Assembly (NCBI GenBank): GCA_022747635.1
Contig: JAKTNV010000622.1
Coordinates: 1-64,000, forward strand
DNA: 64,000 nucleotides
Reading direction: 5' to 3'
From: Hetaerina americana
Taxonomy: Eukaryota; Arthropoda; Insecta; Odonata; Calopterygidae
In this document: one piece after another, positions 1 through 12,262 of the stretch
Layout: each line of letters opens with the position of its first letter
Numbering within the stretch: the first letter of the stretch is position 1
Notes under the pieces: model-generated
Told to the model about the DNA's origin: nothing
Databases searched by the model: none
Seen by the model: only the letters and a program-made list of their open reading frames with translations
Program-made: the position numbers and the translations under genes

Positions 1-1080
1 CATTTTTAGAAATTTTAATTTTTCACATTTTTCCATGAAAATGCCAATACCCCCCCCTTTGGGTTCCAGGTGAAATTCTCACTCGACACAAATCAAACAA
101 AAATGTTTCCATGGTGTGAATTTTTGTTCATTTTCATCAAATAAACAAAATAAAACCCAGAATAAATCATTAAAGACAAGAAATGAGCCTAAAAGATGCC
201 TCAGCGCAAAGTTAATGTTAGTAAAAGAGCCCAAATTTCAAAAAATATTGCGAAAAACAACAATCTTCCATTATAGAGTGAATGTTTGAGGTGTATAGAA
301 GGCATTTATTTCATTTTTAGAAATTTTAATTTTTCACATTTTTCCATGAAAAGTGCCCCCCCCCTTTGGGTTCTAGGTGAAATTCTCACTCGACACAAAT
401 CAAACAAAAATGTTTCCATGGCGTGTATTGTTGTTCATTTTCATCAAATAAACCAAATAAAACCCAGAATAAATCTTTAAAGACAAGAAATGAGCATAAA
501 AGATGCCTCAGCGTAAGTGTTAATGTTAGTAAAAGAGCCAGAATTTCAAAAAATATTGCGAAAAACAACAATCTTCCATTATAGAGTGAATGTTTGAGGT
601 GTATAGAAGGCATTTATTTCATTTTTAGGAATTTTAATTTTTCACATTTTTCCATGAAAAGTGCCAATACCCCCCCCTTTGGGTTCAAGGTGAAATTCTC
701 ACTCGACACAAATCAAACAAAAATGTTTCCATGGTGTGTATTGTTGTTCATTTTCATCAAATAAACAAAATAAAACCCAGAATAAATCATTAAAGGCAAG
801 AAATGAGCCTAAAAGATGCCTCAGCGCAAAAGTTAATGTTAGTAAAAGAGCCCAAATTTCGAAAAATATTGCGAAAAAATAAAATCTTCCATTATAGAGT
901 GAATGTTTGAGGTGTATAGAAGGCATTTTTTTAATTTTTAGAAATTTTAATTTTTCACATTTTTCCGTGAAAAGTGCCAATACCCCCCCCTTTGGGTTCT
1001 AGGTGAAATTCTCACTCGACACAAATCAAACAAAAATGTTTCCATGGTGTGTATTGTTGTTCATTTTCATCAAATAAACA
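1..1080 (+). repeat. Lead-in monomers, W-E-G-type order
   Basis: The first ~700 bases (a W monomer with 'gtgtgaatttttg', then an E monomer with 'gagccagaattt') match 1559-2260 at an offset of about 1558-1560 bp, five monomers. The next monomer (699-1010) is a G relative ('aaaggcaag', 'tttcgaaaaa') instead of the D monomer found in the matching place, so the similarity ends there. Differences from 1559-2260 include 'gcgtaagtg' at about 511 and a missing 'ca' in 'aatctttaaag' at about 473. Confidence 0.85.
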
Positions 1081-3265
1081 AAATAAAACCCAGAATAAAT
1101 CATTAAAGACAAGAAATGAGCCTAAAAGATGCCTCAACGCAAATGTTAATGTTAATTAAAGAGCCCAAATTTCAAAAAATATTGCGAAAAACAACAATCT
1201 TCCATTATAGAGTGAATGTTTGAGGTGTATAGAAGGCATTTATTTCATTTTTAGAAATTTCAATTTTTCACATTTTTCCACGAAAAAGGCCAATACCCCC
1301 CCCTTTGGGTTCTAGGTGAAATTCTCACTCAACACAAATCAAACAAAAATGTTTCCATGGTGTGTATTGTTGTTCATTTTCATCAAATAAACAAAATAAA
1401 ACCCAGAATAAATCATTAAAGACAAGAAATGAGCCTAAAAGATGCCTCAGCGCAAATGTTAATGTTAGTAAAAGAGCCCAAATTTCAAAAAATATTGCGA
1501 AAAACAACAATCTTCCATTATAGAGTGAATGTTTGAGGTGTATAGAAGGCATTTATTTCATTTTTAGAAATTTTAATTTTTCACATTTTTCCATGAAAAT
1601 GCCAATACCCCCCCCTTTGGGTTCCAGGTGAAATTCTCACTCGACACAAATCAAACAAAAATGTTTCCATGGTGTGAATTTTTGTTCATTTTCATCAAAT
1701 AAACAAAATAAAACCCAGAATAAATCATTAAAGACAAGAAATGAGCCTAAAAGATGCCTCAGCGCAAAAGTTAATGTTAGTAAAAGAGCCCAAATTTCAA
1801 AAAATATTGCGAAAAACAACAATCTTCCATTATAGAGTGAATGTTTGAGGTGTATAGAAGGCATTTATTTCATTTTTAGAAATTTTAATTTTTCACATTT
1901 TTCCATGAAAAGTGCCCCCCCCCCTTTGGGTTCTAGGTGAAATTCTCACTCGACACAAATCAAACAAAAATGTTTCCATGGCGTGTATTGTTGTTCATTT
2001 TCATCAAATAAACCAAATAAAACCCAGAATAAATCATTAAAGACAAGAAATGAGCATAAAAGATGCCTCAGCGCAAGTGTTAATGTTAGTAAAAGAGCCA
2101 GAATTTCAAAAAATATTGCGAAAAACAACAATCTTCCATTATAGAGTGAATGTTTGAGGTGTATAGAAGGCATTTATTTCATTTTTAGGAATTTTAATTT
2201 TTCACATTTTTCCATGAAAAGAATGCCCCCCCCCCCTTTGGGTTCAAGGTGAAATTCTCACTCGACACAATTCAAACAAAAATGTTTCCATGCTGTGTAT
2301 TGTTGTTCATTTTCATCAAATAAACAAAATAAAACCCAGAATAAATCATTAAAGACAAGAAATGAGCCTAAAAGATGCCTCAGCGCAAATGTTAATGTTA
2401 GTAAAAGATCCCAAATTTCAAAAAATATGCGAAAAACAACAATCTTCCATTATAGAGTGAATGTTTGAGGGGTATAGAAGGCATTTATTTCATTTTTAGA
2501 AATTTTAATTTTTCACATTTTTCCATGAAAAGTGCCAATACCCCCCCTTTGGGTTCTAGGTGAAATTCTCACTCCACACAAATCAAACAAAAATGTTTCC
2601 ATGGCGTGTATTGTTGTTCATTTTCATCAAATAAACAAAATAAAACCCAGAATAAATCATTAAAGACAAGAAATGAGCATAAAAGATGCCTCAGCGCAAG
2701 TGTTAATGTTAGTAAAAGAGCCCAAATTTCAAAAAAATATTGCGAAAAACCACAATCTTCCATTATAGAGTGAATGTTTGAGGTGTATAGAAGGCATTTT
2801 TTTAATTTTTAGAAATTTTAATTTTTCACATTTTTCCGTGAAAAGTGCCAATACCCCCCCCTTTGGGTTCTAGGTGAAATTCTCACTCAACACAAATCAA
2901 ACAAAAATGTTTCCATGGGGTGTATTGTTGTTCATTTTCATCAAATAAACAAAATAAAACCCAGAATAAATCATTAAAGACAAGAAATGAGCCTAAAAGA
3001 TGCCTCAGCGCAAATGTTAATGTTAGTAAAAGAGCCCAAATTTCAAAAAATATTGCGAAAAACAACAATCTTCCATTATAGAGTGAATGTTTGAGGTGTA
3101 TAGAAGGCATTTATTTCATTTTTAGAAATTTTAATTTTTCACATTTTTCCACGAAAAAGGCCAATACCCCCCCCCTTTGGGTTCTAGGTGAAATTCTCAC
3201 TGAACACAAATCAAACAAAAATGTTTCCATGGCGTGTATTGTTGTTCATTTTCATCAAATAAACC
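1081..3265 (+). repeat. 7-monomer higher-order unit, copy 1 (2185 bp)
   Basis: This block repeats immediately downstream with a constant offset of 2185 bp. It includes W, E, D and M monomers in order. Rare markers are shared by both copies: 'gttaattaaag' (1148), 'aatttcaattttt' (1256), 'gaatgccccc' with C11 (2221) and 'atggggtgta' (2916). All seven C-tracts I compared have the same length in both copies (8, 8, 10, 11, 7, 8, 9). I found no difference by eye, so the duplication appears very recent. Confidence 0.93.
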
Positions 3266-3306
3266 AAATAAAACCCAGAATAAATCATTAAAGACAAGAA
3301 ATGAGC
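3266..3306 (+). other. Bracketed recombination junction: 2185-bp tandem duplication
   Basis: The sequence of 1081-1121 is identical here. To the left the copies differ at 1080/3265, and to the right at 3307/5492. The unequal exchange that duplicated seven monomers therefore lies in these 41 bp. Confidence 0.88.
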
Positions 3307-5450
3307 CTAAAAGATGCCTCAACGCAAATGTTAATGTTAATTAAAGAGCCCAAATTTCAAAAAATATTGCGAAAAACAACAATCTTCCATTATAGAGTGA
3401 ATGTTTGAGGTGTATAGAAGGCATTTATTTCATTTTTAGAAATTTCAATTTTTCACATTTTTCCACGAAAAAGGCCAATACCCCCCCCTTTGGGTTCTAG
3501 GTGAAATTCTCACTCAACACAAATCAAACAAAAATGTTTCCATGGTGTGTATTGTTGTTCATTTTCATCAAATAAACAAAATAAAACCCAGAATAAATCA
3601 TTAAAGACAAGAAATGAGCCTAAAAGATGCCTCAGCGCAAATGTTAATGTTAGTAAAAGAGCCCAAATTTCAAAAAATATTGCGAAAAACAACAATCTTC
3701 CATTATAGAGTGAATGTTTGAGGTGTATAGAAGGCATTTATTTCATTTTTAGAAATTTTAATTTTTCACATTTTTCCATGAAAATGCCAATACCCCCCCC
3801 TTTGGGTTCCAGGTGAAATTCTCACTCGACACAAATCAAACAAAAATGTTTCCATGGTGTGAATTTTTGTTCATTTTCATCAAATAAACAAAATAAAACC
3901 CAGAATAAATCATTAAAGACAAGAAATGAGCCTAAAAGATGCCTCAGCGCAAAAGTTAATGTTAGTAAAAGAGCCCAAATTTCAAAAAATATTGCGAAAA
4001 ACAACAATCTTCCATTATAGAGTGAATGTTTGAGGTGTATAGAAGGCATTTATTTCATTTTTAGAAATTTTAATTTTTCACATTTTTCCATGAAAAGTGC
4101 CCCCCCCCCTTTGGGTTCTAGGTGAAATTCTCACTCGACACAAATCAAACAAAAATGTTTCCATGGCGTGTATTGTTGTTCATTTTCATCAAATAAACCA
4201 AATAAAACCCAGAATAAATCATTAAAGACAAGAAATGAGCATAAAAGATGCCTCAGCGCAAGTGTTAATGTTAGTAAAAGAGCCAGAATTTCAAAAAATA
4301 TTGCGAAAAACAACAATCTTCCATTATAGAGTGAATGTTTGAGGTGTATAGAAGGCATTTATTTCATTTTTAGGAATTTTAATTTTTCACATTTTTCCAT
4401 GAAAAGAATGCCCCCCCCCCCTTTGGGTTCAAGGTGAAATTCTCACTCGACACAATTCAAACAAAAATGTTTCCATGCTGTGTATTGTTGTTCATTTTCA
4501 TCAAATAAACAAAATAAAACCCAGAATAAATCATTAAAGACAAGAAATGAGCCTAAAAGATGCCTCAGCGCAAATGTTAATGTTAGTAAAAGATCCCAAA
4601 TTTCAAAAAATATGCGAAAAACAACAATCTTCCATTATAGAGTGAATGTTTGAGGGGTATAGAAGGCATTTATTTCATTTTTAGAAATTTTAATTTTTCA
4701 CATTTTTCCATGAAAAGTGCCAATACCCCCCCTTTGGGTTCTAGGTGAAATTCTCACTCCACACAAATCAAACAAAAATGTTTCCATGGCGTGTATTGTT
4801 GTTCATTTTCATCAAATAAACAAAATAAAACCCAGAATAAATCATTAAAGACAAGAAATGAGCATAAAAGATGCCTCAGCGCAAGTGTTAATGTTAGTAA
4901 AAGAGCCCAAATTTCAAAAAAATATTGCGAAAAACCACAATCTTCCATTATAGAGTGAATGTTTGAGGTGTATAGAAGGCATTTTTTTAATTTTTAGAAA
5001 TTTTAATTTTTCACATTTTTCCGTGAAAAGTGCCAATACCCCCCCCTTTGGGTTCTAGGTGAAATTCTCACTCAACACAAATCAAACAAAAATGTTTCCA
5101 TGGGGTGTATTGTTGTTCATTTTCATCAAATAAACAAAATAAAACCCAGAATAAATCATTAAAGACAAGAAATGAGCCTAAAAGATGCCTCAGCGCAAAT
5201 GTTAATGTTAGTAAAAGAGCCCAAATTTCAAAAAATATTGCGAAAAACAACAATCTTCCATTATAGAGTGAATGTTTGAGGTGTATAGAAGGCATTTATT
5301 TCATTTTTAGAAATTTTAATTTTTCACATTTTTCCACGAAAAAGGCCAATACCCCCCCCCTTTGGGTTCTAGGTGAAATTCTCACTGAACACAAATCAAA
5401 CAAAAATGTTTCCATGGCGTGTATTGTTGTTCATTTTCATCAAATAAACC
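3266..5450 (+). repeat. 7-monomer higher-order unit, copy 2 (2185 bp)
   Basis: Second copy of the 2185-bp unit. Similarity to copy 1 continues to 3306/5491, where 'gagcc' in copy 1 meets 'gagca' here. On the left the first mismatch is 1080 (A) against 3265 (C). The crossover that created the tandem pair is therefore confined to 3266-3306, 41 bp of AATAAA-containing sequence. Confidence 0.93.
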
Positions 5451-8195
5451 AAATAAAACCCAGAATAAATCATTAAAGACAAGAAATGAGCATAAAAGAT
5501 GCCTCAGCGCAAGTGTTAATGTTAGTAAAAGAGCCAGAATTTCAAAAAATATTGCGAAAAACAACAATCTTCCATTATAGAGTGAATGTTTGAGGTGTAT
5601 AGAAGGCATTTATTTCATTTTTAGAAATTTTAATTTTTCACATTTTTCCATGAAAAGTGCCAATACCCCCCCCTTTGGGTTCTAGGTGAAAATCTCACTC
5701 GACACAATTCAAACAAAAATGTTTCCATGCTGTGTATTGTTGTTCATTTTCATCAAATAAACAAAATAAAACCCAGAATAAATCATTAAAGACAAGAAAT
5801 GAGCCTAAAAGATGCCTCAGCGCAAATGTTAATGTTAGTAAAACATCCCAAATTTCAAAAAATATGCGAAAAACAACAATCTTCCATTATAGAGTGAATG
5901 TTTGAGGGGTATAGAAGGCATTTATTTCATTTTTAGAAATTTTAATTTTTCACATTTTTCCATGAAAAGTGCCAATACCCCCCCCCTTTGGGTTCTAGGT
6001 GAAATTCTCACTCAACACAAATCAAACAAAAATGTTTCCATGGCGTGTATTGTTGTTCATTTTCATCAAATAAACAAAATAAAACCCAGAATAAATCATT
6101 AAAGACAAGAAATGAGCATAAAAGATGCCTCAGCGCAAGTGTTAATGTTAGTAAAAGAGCCCAAATTTCAAAAAAATATTGCGAAAAAACACAATCTTCC
6201 ATTATAGAGTGAATGTTTGAGATGTATAGAAGGCATTTTTTTAATTTTTAGAAATTTTAATTTTTCACATTTTTCCGTGAAAAGTGCCAATACCCCCCCC
6301 TTTGGGTTCTAGGTGAAATTCTCACTCAACACAAATAAAACAAAAATGTTTCCATGGTGTGTATTGTTGTTCATTTTCATCAAATAAACAAAATAAAACC
6401 CAGAATAAATCATTAAAGACAAGAAATGAGCCTAAAAGATGCCTCAGCGCAAATGTTAATGTTAGTAAAAGAGCCCAAATTTCAAAAAATATTGCGAAAA
6501 ACAACAATCTTCCATTATAGAGTGAATGTTTGAGGTGTATAGAAGGCATTTATTTCATTTTTAGAAATTTTAATTTTTCACATTTTTCCACGAAAAAGGC
6601 CAATACCCCCCCCTTTGGGTTCTAGGTGAAATTCTCACTCAACACAAATCAAGCAAAAATGTTTCCATGGTGTGTATTGTTGTTCATTTTCATCAAATAA
6701 ACAAAATAAAACCCAAAATAAATCATTAAAGACAAGAAATGAGCATAAAAGATGCCTCAGCGCAAGTGTTAATGTTAGTAAAAGAGCCCAAATTTCAAAA
6801 AAATATTGCGAAAAACCACAATCTTCCATTATAGAGTGAATGTTTGAGGTGTATAGAAGGCATTTTTTTAATTTTTAGAAATTTTAATTTTTCACATTTT
6901 TCCGTGAAAAGTGCCAATACCCCCCCTTTGGGTTCTAGGTGAAATTCTCACTCGACACAAATCAAACAAAAATGTTTCCATGGTGTGTATTGTTCATTTT
7001 CATCAAATAAACAAAATAAAACCCAGAATAAATCATTAAAGACAAGAAATGAGCATAAAAGATGCCTCAGCGCGAATGTTAATGTTAGTAAAAGAGCCCA
7101 AATTTCAAAAAATATTGCGAAAAACAACAATCTTCCATTATAGAGTGAATGTTTGAGGTGTATAGAAGGCATTTATTTCATTTTTAGAAATTTTAATTTT
7201 TCACATTTTTCCATGAAAAGTGCCAATACCCCCCCCTTTGGGTTCTAGGTGAAATTCTCACTCGACACAGATCAAACTAAAATGTTTCCATGCTGTGTAT
7301 TGTTGTTCATTTTCATCAAATAAACAAAATAAAACCCAGAATAAATCATTAAAGGCAAGAAATGAGCCTAAAAGATGCCTCAGTGCAAAAGTTAATGTTA
7401 GTAAAATAGCCCAAATTTCGAAAAATATTGCGAAAAAATTAAATCTTCCATTATAGAGTGAATGTTTGAGGTGTATAGAAGGCATTTTTTTAATTTTTAG
7501 AAATTTTAATTTTTCACATTTTTCCGTGAAAAGTGCCAATACCCCCCCCTTTGGGTTCTAGGTGAAATTCTCACTCACCACAAATCAAACAAAAATGTTT
7601 CCATGGCGTGTATTGTTGTTCATTTTCATCAAATAAACAAAATAAAACCCAGAATAAATCATTAAAGACAAGAAATGAGCATAAAAGATGCCTCAGCGCA
7701 AGTGTTAATGTTAGTAAAAGAGCCCAAATTTCAAAAAAATATTGCGAAAAACCACATTCTTCCATTATAGAGTGAATGTTTGAGGTGTATAGAAGGCATT
7801 TTTTTAATTTTTAGAAATTTTAATTTTTCACATATTTCCGTGAAAAGTGCCAATACCCCCCCCCTTTGGGTTCTAGGTGAAATTCCCACTCGACACAAAT
7901 CAAACAAAAATGTTTCCATGGTGTGTATTGTTCATTTTCATCAAATAAACAAAATAAAACCCAGAATAAATCATTAAAGGCAAGAAATGAGCCTAAAAGA
8001 TGCCTCAGCGCAAAAGTTAATGTTAGTAAAAGAGCCCAAATTTCGAAAAATATTGCGAAAAAATTAAATCTTCCATTATAGAGTGAATGTTTGAGGTGTA
8101 TAGAAGGCATTTTTTTAATTTTTAGAAATTTTAATTTTTCACATTTTTCCATGAAAAGTGCCAATACCCCCCCCTTTGGGTTCTAGGTGAAATTC
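5451..8195 (+). repeat. Mosaic zone: E-D-M-L, then M and G monomers
   Basis: Monomers at 5382, 5695, 6008 and 6322 repeat the E-D-M-L order of 1946-3110 at an offset of about 3436-3439 bp, but with different C-tract lengths and extra substitutions, so this is an older partial copy of the 7-mer. G monomers follow at 7258 and 7873 ('aaaggcaag', 'aaaattaaatc'), separated by an M monomer with 'ctcaccac' (7571). At 7883 the 'ctcact' box is mutated to 'cccact', which removes the usual antisense stop. Confidence 0.8.
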
Positions 8196-8615
8196 TCACT
8201 CGACACAAATCAAACAAAAATGTTTCCATGCTGTGTATTGTTGTTCATTTTCATCAAATAAACAAAATTAAACCCAGAATAAATCATTAAAGACAAGAAA
8301 AGAGCATAAAAGATGCCCCAGCGCAAGTGTTAATGTTAGTAAAAGAGCCCAAATTTCAAAAAATATTGCGAAAAACAACAGTCTTCTATTATAGAGTGAA
8401 TGTTTGAGGTGTATAGAAGGCATTTATTTCATTTTTAGAAATGTTAATTTTTCACATTTTTCCATGAAAATGCCAATACCCCCCCTTTGGGTTCCAGGTG
8501 AAATTCTCACTCGACACAAATCAAACAAAAATGTTTCCATGGTGTTTATTTTTGTTCATTTTCATCAATAAAACAAAATAAAACCCAGAATAAATCATTA
8601 AAGACAAGAAATGAG

Positions 8616-8623
8616 TATAAAAG
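8616..8623 (+). promoter_or_regulatory. TATAAAAG, fortuitous TATA-box match
   Basis: A C-to-T change turns the usual 'gcataaaag' into 'gtataaaag', a match to the eukaryotic TATA consensus. It occurs only in the 'gtgtttatttttg' monomer subtype, here and at 12060 and 13320. Nothing else suggests a promoter. Confidence 0.2.
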
Positions 8624-8818
8624 ATGCATCAGCGCAAGTGTTCATGCTAGTAAAAGAGCCCAAATTTCAAAAAATATTGCGAAAAACAACAATCTTCCAT
8701 TATAGAGTGAATGTTTGAGGTGTATAGAAGGCATTTATTTCATTTTTAGAAATTTTAATTTTTCACATTTTTCCATGAAAATGCCAATACCCCCCCCTTT
8801 GGGTTCCAGGTGAAATTC

Positions 8819-10072
8819 TCACTCGACACAAATCAAACAAAAATGTTTCCATGGTGTGAATTTTTGTTCATTTTCATCAATTAAACAAAATAAAACCCAG
8901 AATAAATCATTAAAGACAAGAAATGAGCATAAAAGACGCCTCAGCGCAAGTGTTAATGTTAGTAAAAGAGCCCAAATTTCAAAAAAATATTGCGAAAAAC
9001 CACAATCTTCCATTATAGAGTGAATGTTTTAGGTGTATAGAAGGCATTTTTTTAATTTTTAGAAATTTTAATTTTTCACATTTTTCCGTGAAAAGTGCCA
9101 ATACCCCCCCCTTTGGGTTCTAGGTGAAATTGTCACTCGACACAAATCAAACAAAAATGTTTCCATGGTGTGTATTGTTGTTCATTTTCATCAAATAAAC
9201 AAAATAAAACCCAGAATAAATCATTAAAGACAAGAAATGAGCCTAAAAGATGCCTCAGCGCAAATTTTAATGTTAGTAAAAGAGCCTAAATTTCAAAAAA
9301 TATTGCGAAAAACAACAATCTTCCATTATAGAGTGAATGTTTGAGGTGTATAGAAGGCATTTATTTCATTTTTAGAAATTTTAATTTTTCACATTTTTCC
9401 ACGAAAAAGGCCAATACCCCCCCCTTTGGGTTCTAGGTGAAATTCTCACTCAACACAGATCAAACTAAAATGTTTCCATGGTGTGTATTGTTGTTCATTT
9501 TCATCAAATAAACAAAATAAAACCCAGAATAAATCATTAAAGACAAGAAATGAGCATAAAAGATGCCTCAGCGCAAATGTTAATGTTAGTAAAAGAGCCC
9601 AAATTTCAAAAAAAAATTGCGAAAAACCACAATCTTCCATTATAGAGTGAATGTTTTAGGTGTATAGAAGGCATTTTTTTAATTTTTAGAAATTTTAATA
9701 TTTCACATTTTTCCGTGGAAAGTGCCAATACCCCCCCCTTTGGGTTCTAGGTGAAATTCTCACTCGACACAAATCAAACAAAAATGTTTCCATGGTGTGT
9801 ATTGTTGTTCATTTTCATCAAATAAAAAAAATAAAACCCAGAATAAATCATTAAAGACAAGAAATGAGCATAAAAGATGCCTCAGCGCTAGTGTTAATGT
9901 TAGTAAAAGAGCCCAAATTTCAAAAAAATATTGCGAAAAACCACAATCTTCCATTATAGAGTGAATGTTTTAGGTGTATAGAAGGCATTTTTTTAATTTT
10001 TAGAAATTTTAATTTTTCACATTTTTCCGTGAAAAGTGCCAATACCCCCCCTTTGGGTTCTAGGTGAAATTC
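8819..10072 (+). repeat. W-N-S-M block, left copy of a 4704-bp-offset duplication
   Basis: The four monomers at 8819, 9133, 9446 and 9760 match those at 13523, 13837, 14150 and 14464 with an offset of 4704 bp (15 monomers). Shared markers are 'gaatttttg', 'caattaaac', 'gacgcctc', 'gcaaattttaatg', 'cagatcaaactaaaatg', 'aatatttcac' before the fourth monomer, and 'caaataaaaaaaat' in it. Small differences exist, such as 'attgtcactc' here at 9131. Confidence 0.85.
9133..9759 (+). repeat. Linked dimer N-S
   Basis: The N monomer ('gcaaattttaatg', 'gcctaaattt') is followed by S ('cagatcaaactaaaatg', A9 before 'ttgcg'). It is the leftmost example. Here N still has 'gacaagaaatg'; most N copies to the right have 'gacaataaatg'. 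Confidence 0.9.
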
Positions 10073-11013
10073 TCACTCGACACAAATCAAACAAAAATGT
10101 TTCCATGGTGTGTATTGTTGTTCATTTTCATCAAATAAACAAAATAAAACCCAGAATAAATCATTAAAGACAAGAAATGAGCATAAAAGATGCCTCAGCG
10201 CAAATGTTAATGTTAGTAAAAGGGCCCAAATTTCAAAAAATACTGCGAAAAACAACAATCTTCCATTATAGAGTGAATGTTTGAGGTGTATAGAAGGCAT
10301 TTATTTCATTTTTAGAAATTTTAATTTTTCACATTTTTCCACGAAAAAGGCCAATACCCCCCCCCTTTGGGTTCTAGGTGAAATTCTCACTCAACACAAA
10401 TCAAACAAAAAGGTTTCCATGGTGTGTATTGTTGTTCATTTTCATCAAATAAACAAAATAAAACCCAGAATAAATCATTAAAGACAAGAAATGAGCATAA
10501 AAGATGCCTCAGCGCAAGTGTTAATGTTAGTAAAAGAGCCCAAATTTCAAAAAAATATTGCGAAAAACCACAATCTTCCATTATAGAGTGAATGTTTTAG
10601 GTGTATAGAAGGCATTTTTTTAATTTTTAGAAATTTTAATTTTTCACATTTTTCCGTGAAAAGTGCCAATACCCCCCCCTTTGGGTTCTAGGTGAAATTC
10701 TCACTCGAAACAAATCAAACAAAAATGTTTCCATGGTGTGTATTGTTGTTCATTTTCATCAAATAAACAAAATGAAACCCAGAATACATCATTAAAGACA
10801 AGAAATGAGCATAAAAGATGCCTCAGCGCAAATGTTAATGTTAGTAAAAGAGCCCAAATTTCAAAAAATATTGCGAAAAACAACAATCTTCCATTATAGA
10901 GTGAATGTTTGAGGTGTATAGAAGGCATTTATTTCATTTTTAGAAATTTTAATTTTTCACATTTTTCCATGAAAAGTGCCAATACCCCCCCCTTTGGGTT
11001 CTAGGTGAAATTC

Positions 11014-12262
11014 TCACTCGACACAATTCAAACAAAAATGTTTCCATGCTGTGTATTGTTGTTCATTTTCATCAAATAAACAAAATAAAACCCAGAATAA
11101 ATCATTAAATACAAGAAATGAGCCTAAAAGATGCCTCAGCGCAAGTGTTAATGTTAGTAAAAGAGCCCAAATTTAAAGAAAACATTGCGAAAAACCACAA
11201 TCTTCCATTATAGAGTGAATGTTTGAGGTGTATAGAAGGCATTTTTTTCATTTTTAAAAATTTTAATTTTTCACATTTTTCCATGAAAAGTGCCAATACC
11301 CCCCCCTTTGGGTTCTAGGTGAAATTCTCACTCGACACAAATAACACAAAAATGTTTCCATGGTGTGTACTGTTGTTCATTTTCATCAAATAAACAAAAT
11401 AAAACCCAGAATAAATCATTAAAGACAAGAAATGAGCCTAAAAGATGCCTCAGCGCAAGTGTTAATGTTAGTAAAAGAGCCCAAATTTCAAAAAATATTG
11501 CAAAAAACAACAGTCTTCTATTATAGAGTGAATGTTTGAGGTGTATAGAAGGCATTTATTTCATTTTTAGAAATTTTAATTTTTCACATTTTTCCATGAA
11601 AATGCCAATACCCCCCCCTTTGGGTTCCAGGTGAAATTCTCACTCGACACAAATCAAACAAAAATGTTTCCATGGTGTGAATTTTTGTTCATTTTCATCA
11701 ATTAAACAAAATAAAACCCAGAATAAATCATTAAAGACAAGAAATGAGCATAAAAGACGCCTCAGCGCAAATGTTAATGTTAGTAAAAGAGCCCAAATTT
11801 CAAAAAATATTGCGAAAAACAACAGTCTTCTATTATAGAGTGAATGTTTGAGGTGTATAGAAGGCATTTATTTCATTTTTAGAAATGTTAATTTTTCACA
11901 TTTTTCCATGAAAATGCCAATACCCCCCCTTTGGGTTCCAGGTGAAATTCTCACTCGACACAAATCAAACAAAAATGTTTCCATGGTGTTTATTTTTGTT
12001 CATTTTCATCAATTAAACAAAATAAATCCCAGAATAAATCATTAAAGACAAGAAATGAGTATAAAAGATGCCTCAGCGCAAGTGTTAATGCTAGTAAAAA
12101 AGCCCAAATTTCAAAAAATATTGCGAAAAACAACAATCTTCCATTATAGAGTGAATGTTTGAGGTGTATAGAAGGCATTTATTTCATTTTTAGAAATTTT
12201 AATATTTCACATTTTTCCATAAAAGTGCCAATACCCCCCCCTTTGGGTTCTAGGTGAAATTC
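11014..12262 (+). repeat. 4-monomer higher-order unit, copy 1 (1249 bp)
   Basis: The order is a CCATGC monomer with 'tttaaagaaaacattgcg' (11173), a monomer with 'ataacacaaaaatg' and 'tgtgtactg' (11341), a W monomer (11640) and a 'gtgtttatttttg' monomer with 'gagtataaaag' (about 12057). All four recur in the same order immediately to the right at an offset of 1248-1249 bp. Confidence 0.88.
12060..12067 (+). promoter_or_regulatory. TATAAAAG, fortuitous TATA-box match
   Basis: Same change as at 8616, in copy 1 of the 1249-bp 4-mer. It is linked to 'tgctagtaaa' 29 bases further on. Confidence 0.2.

Larger units (their letters stand above)
8196..11013 (+). repeat. Zone of W, N, S and M monomers
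   Basis: It starts with a monomer carrying 'gccccagcg' and 'cagtcttctatt', markers shared with 11328-13100, so it is a relative of the 4-mer further right. It continues with a 'gtgtttatttttg' monomer (about 8540), W (8819), N (9133), S (9446) and M monomers. The part 8700-10000 recurs at about 13440-14700. Confidence 0.8.

Noticed and set aside
386..613. Recurrent minus-strand 61-107 codon open frames (MPSIHLKHSLYN or FFEIWALLLTLT peptides) as genes
   Set aside because: They recur with the monomer period, are broken by frameshifts in many copies, overlap equally frequent frames on the other strand, and show no recognisable domain or expression signal.
3091..3291. Recurrent plus-strand frames starting MRCIEGIYFIF or MYCCSFSSNK as genes
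   Set aside because: Same periodic origin. They run through the C-tract, whose length changes shift the frame from copy to copy.
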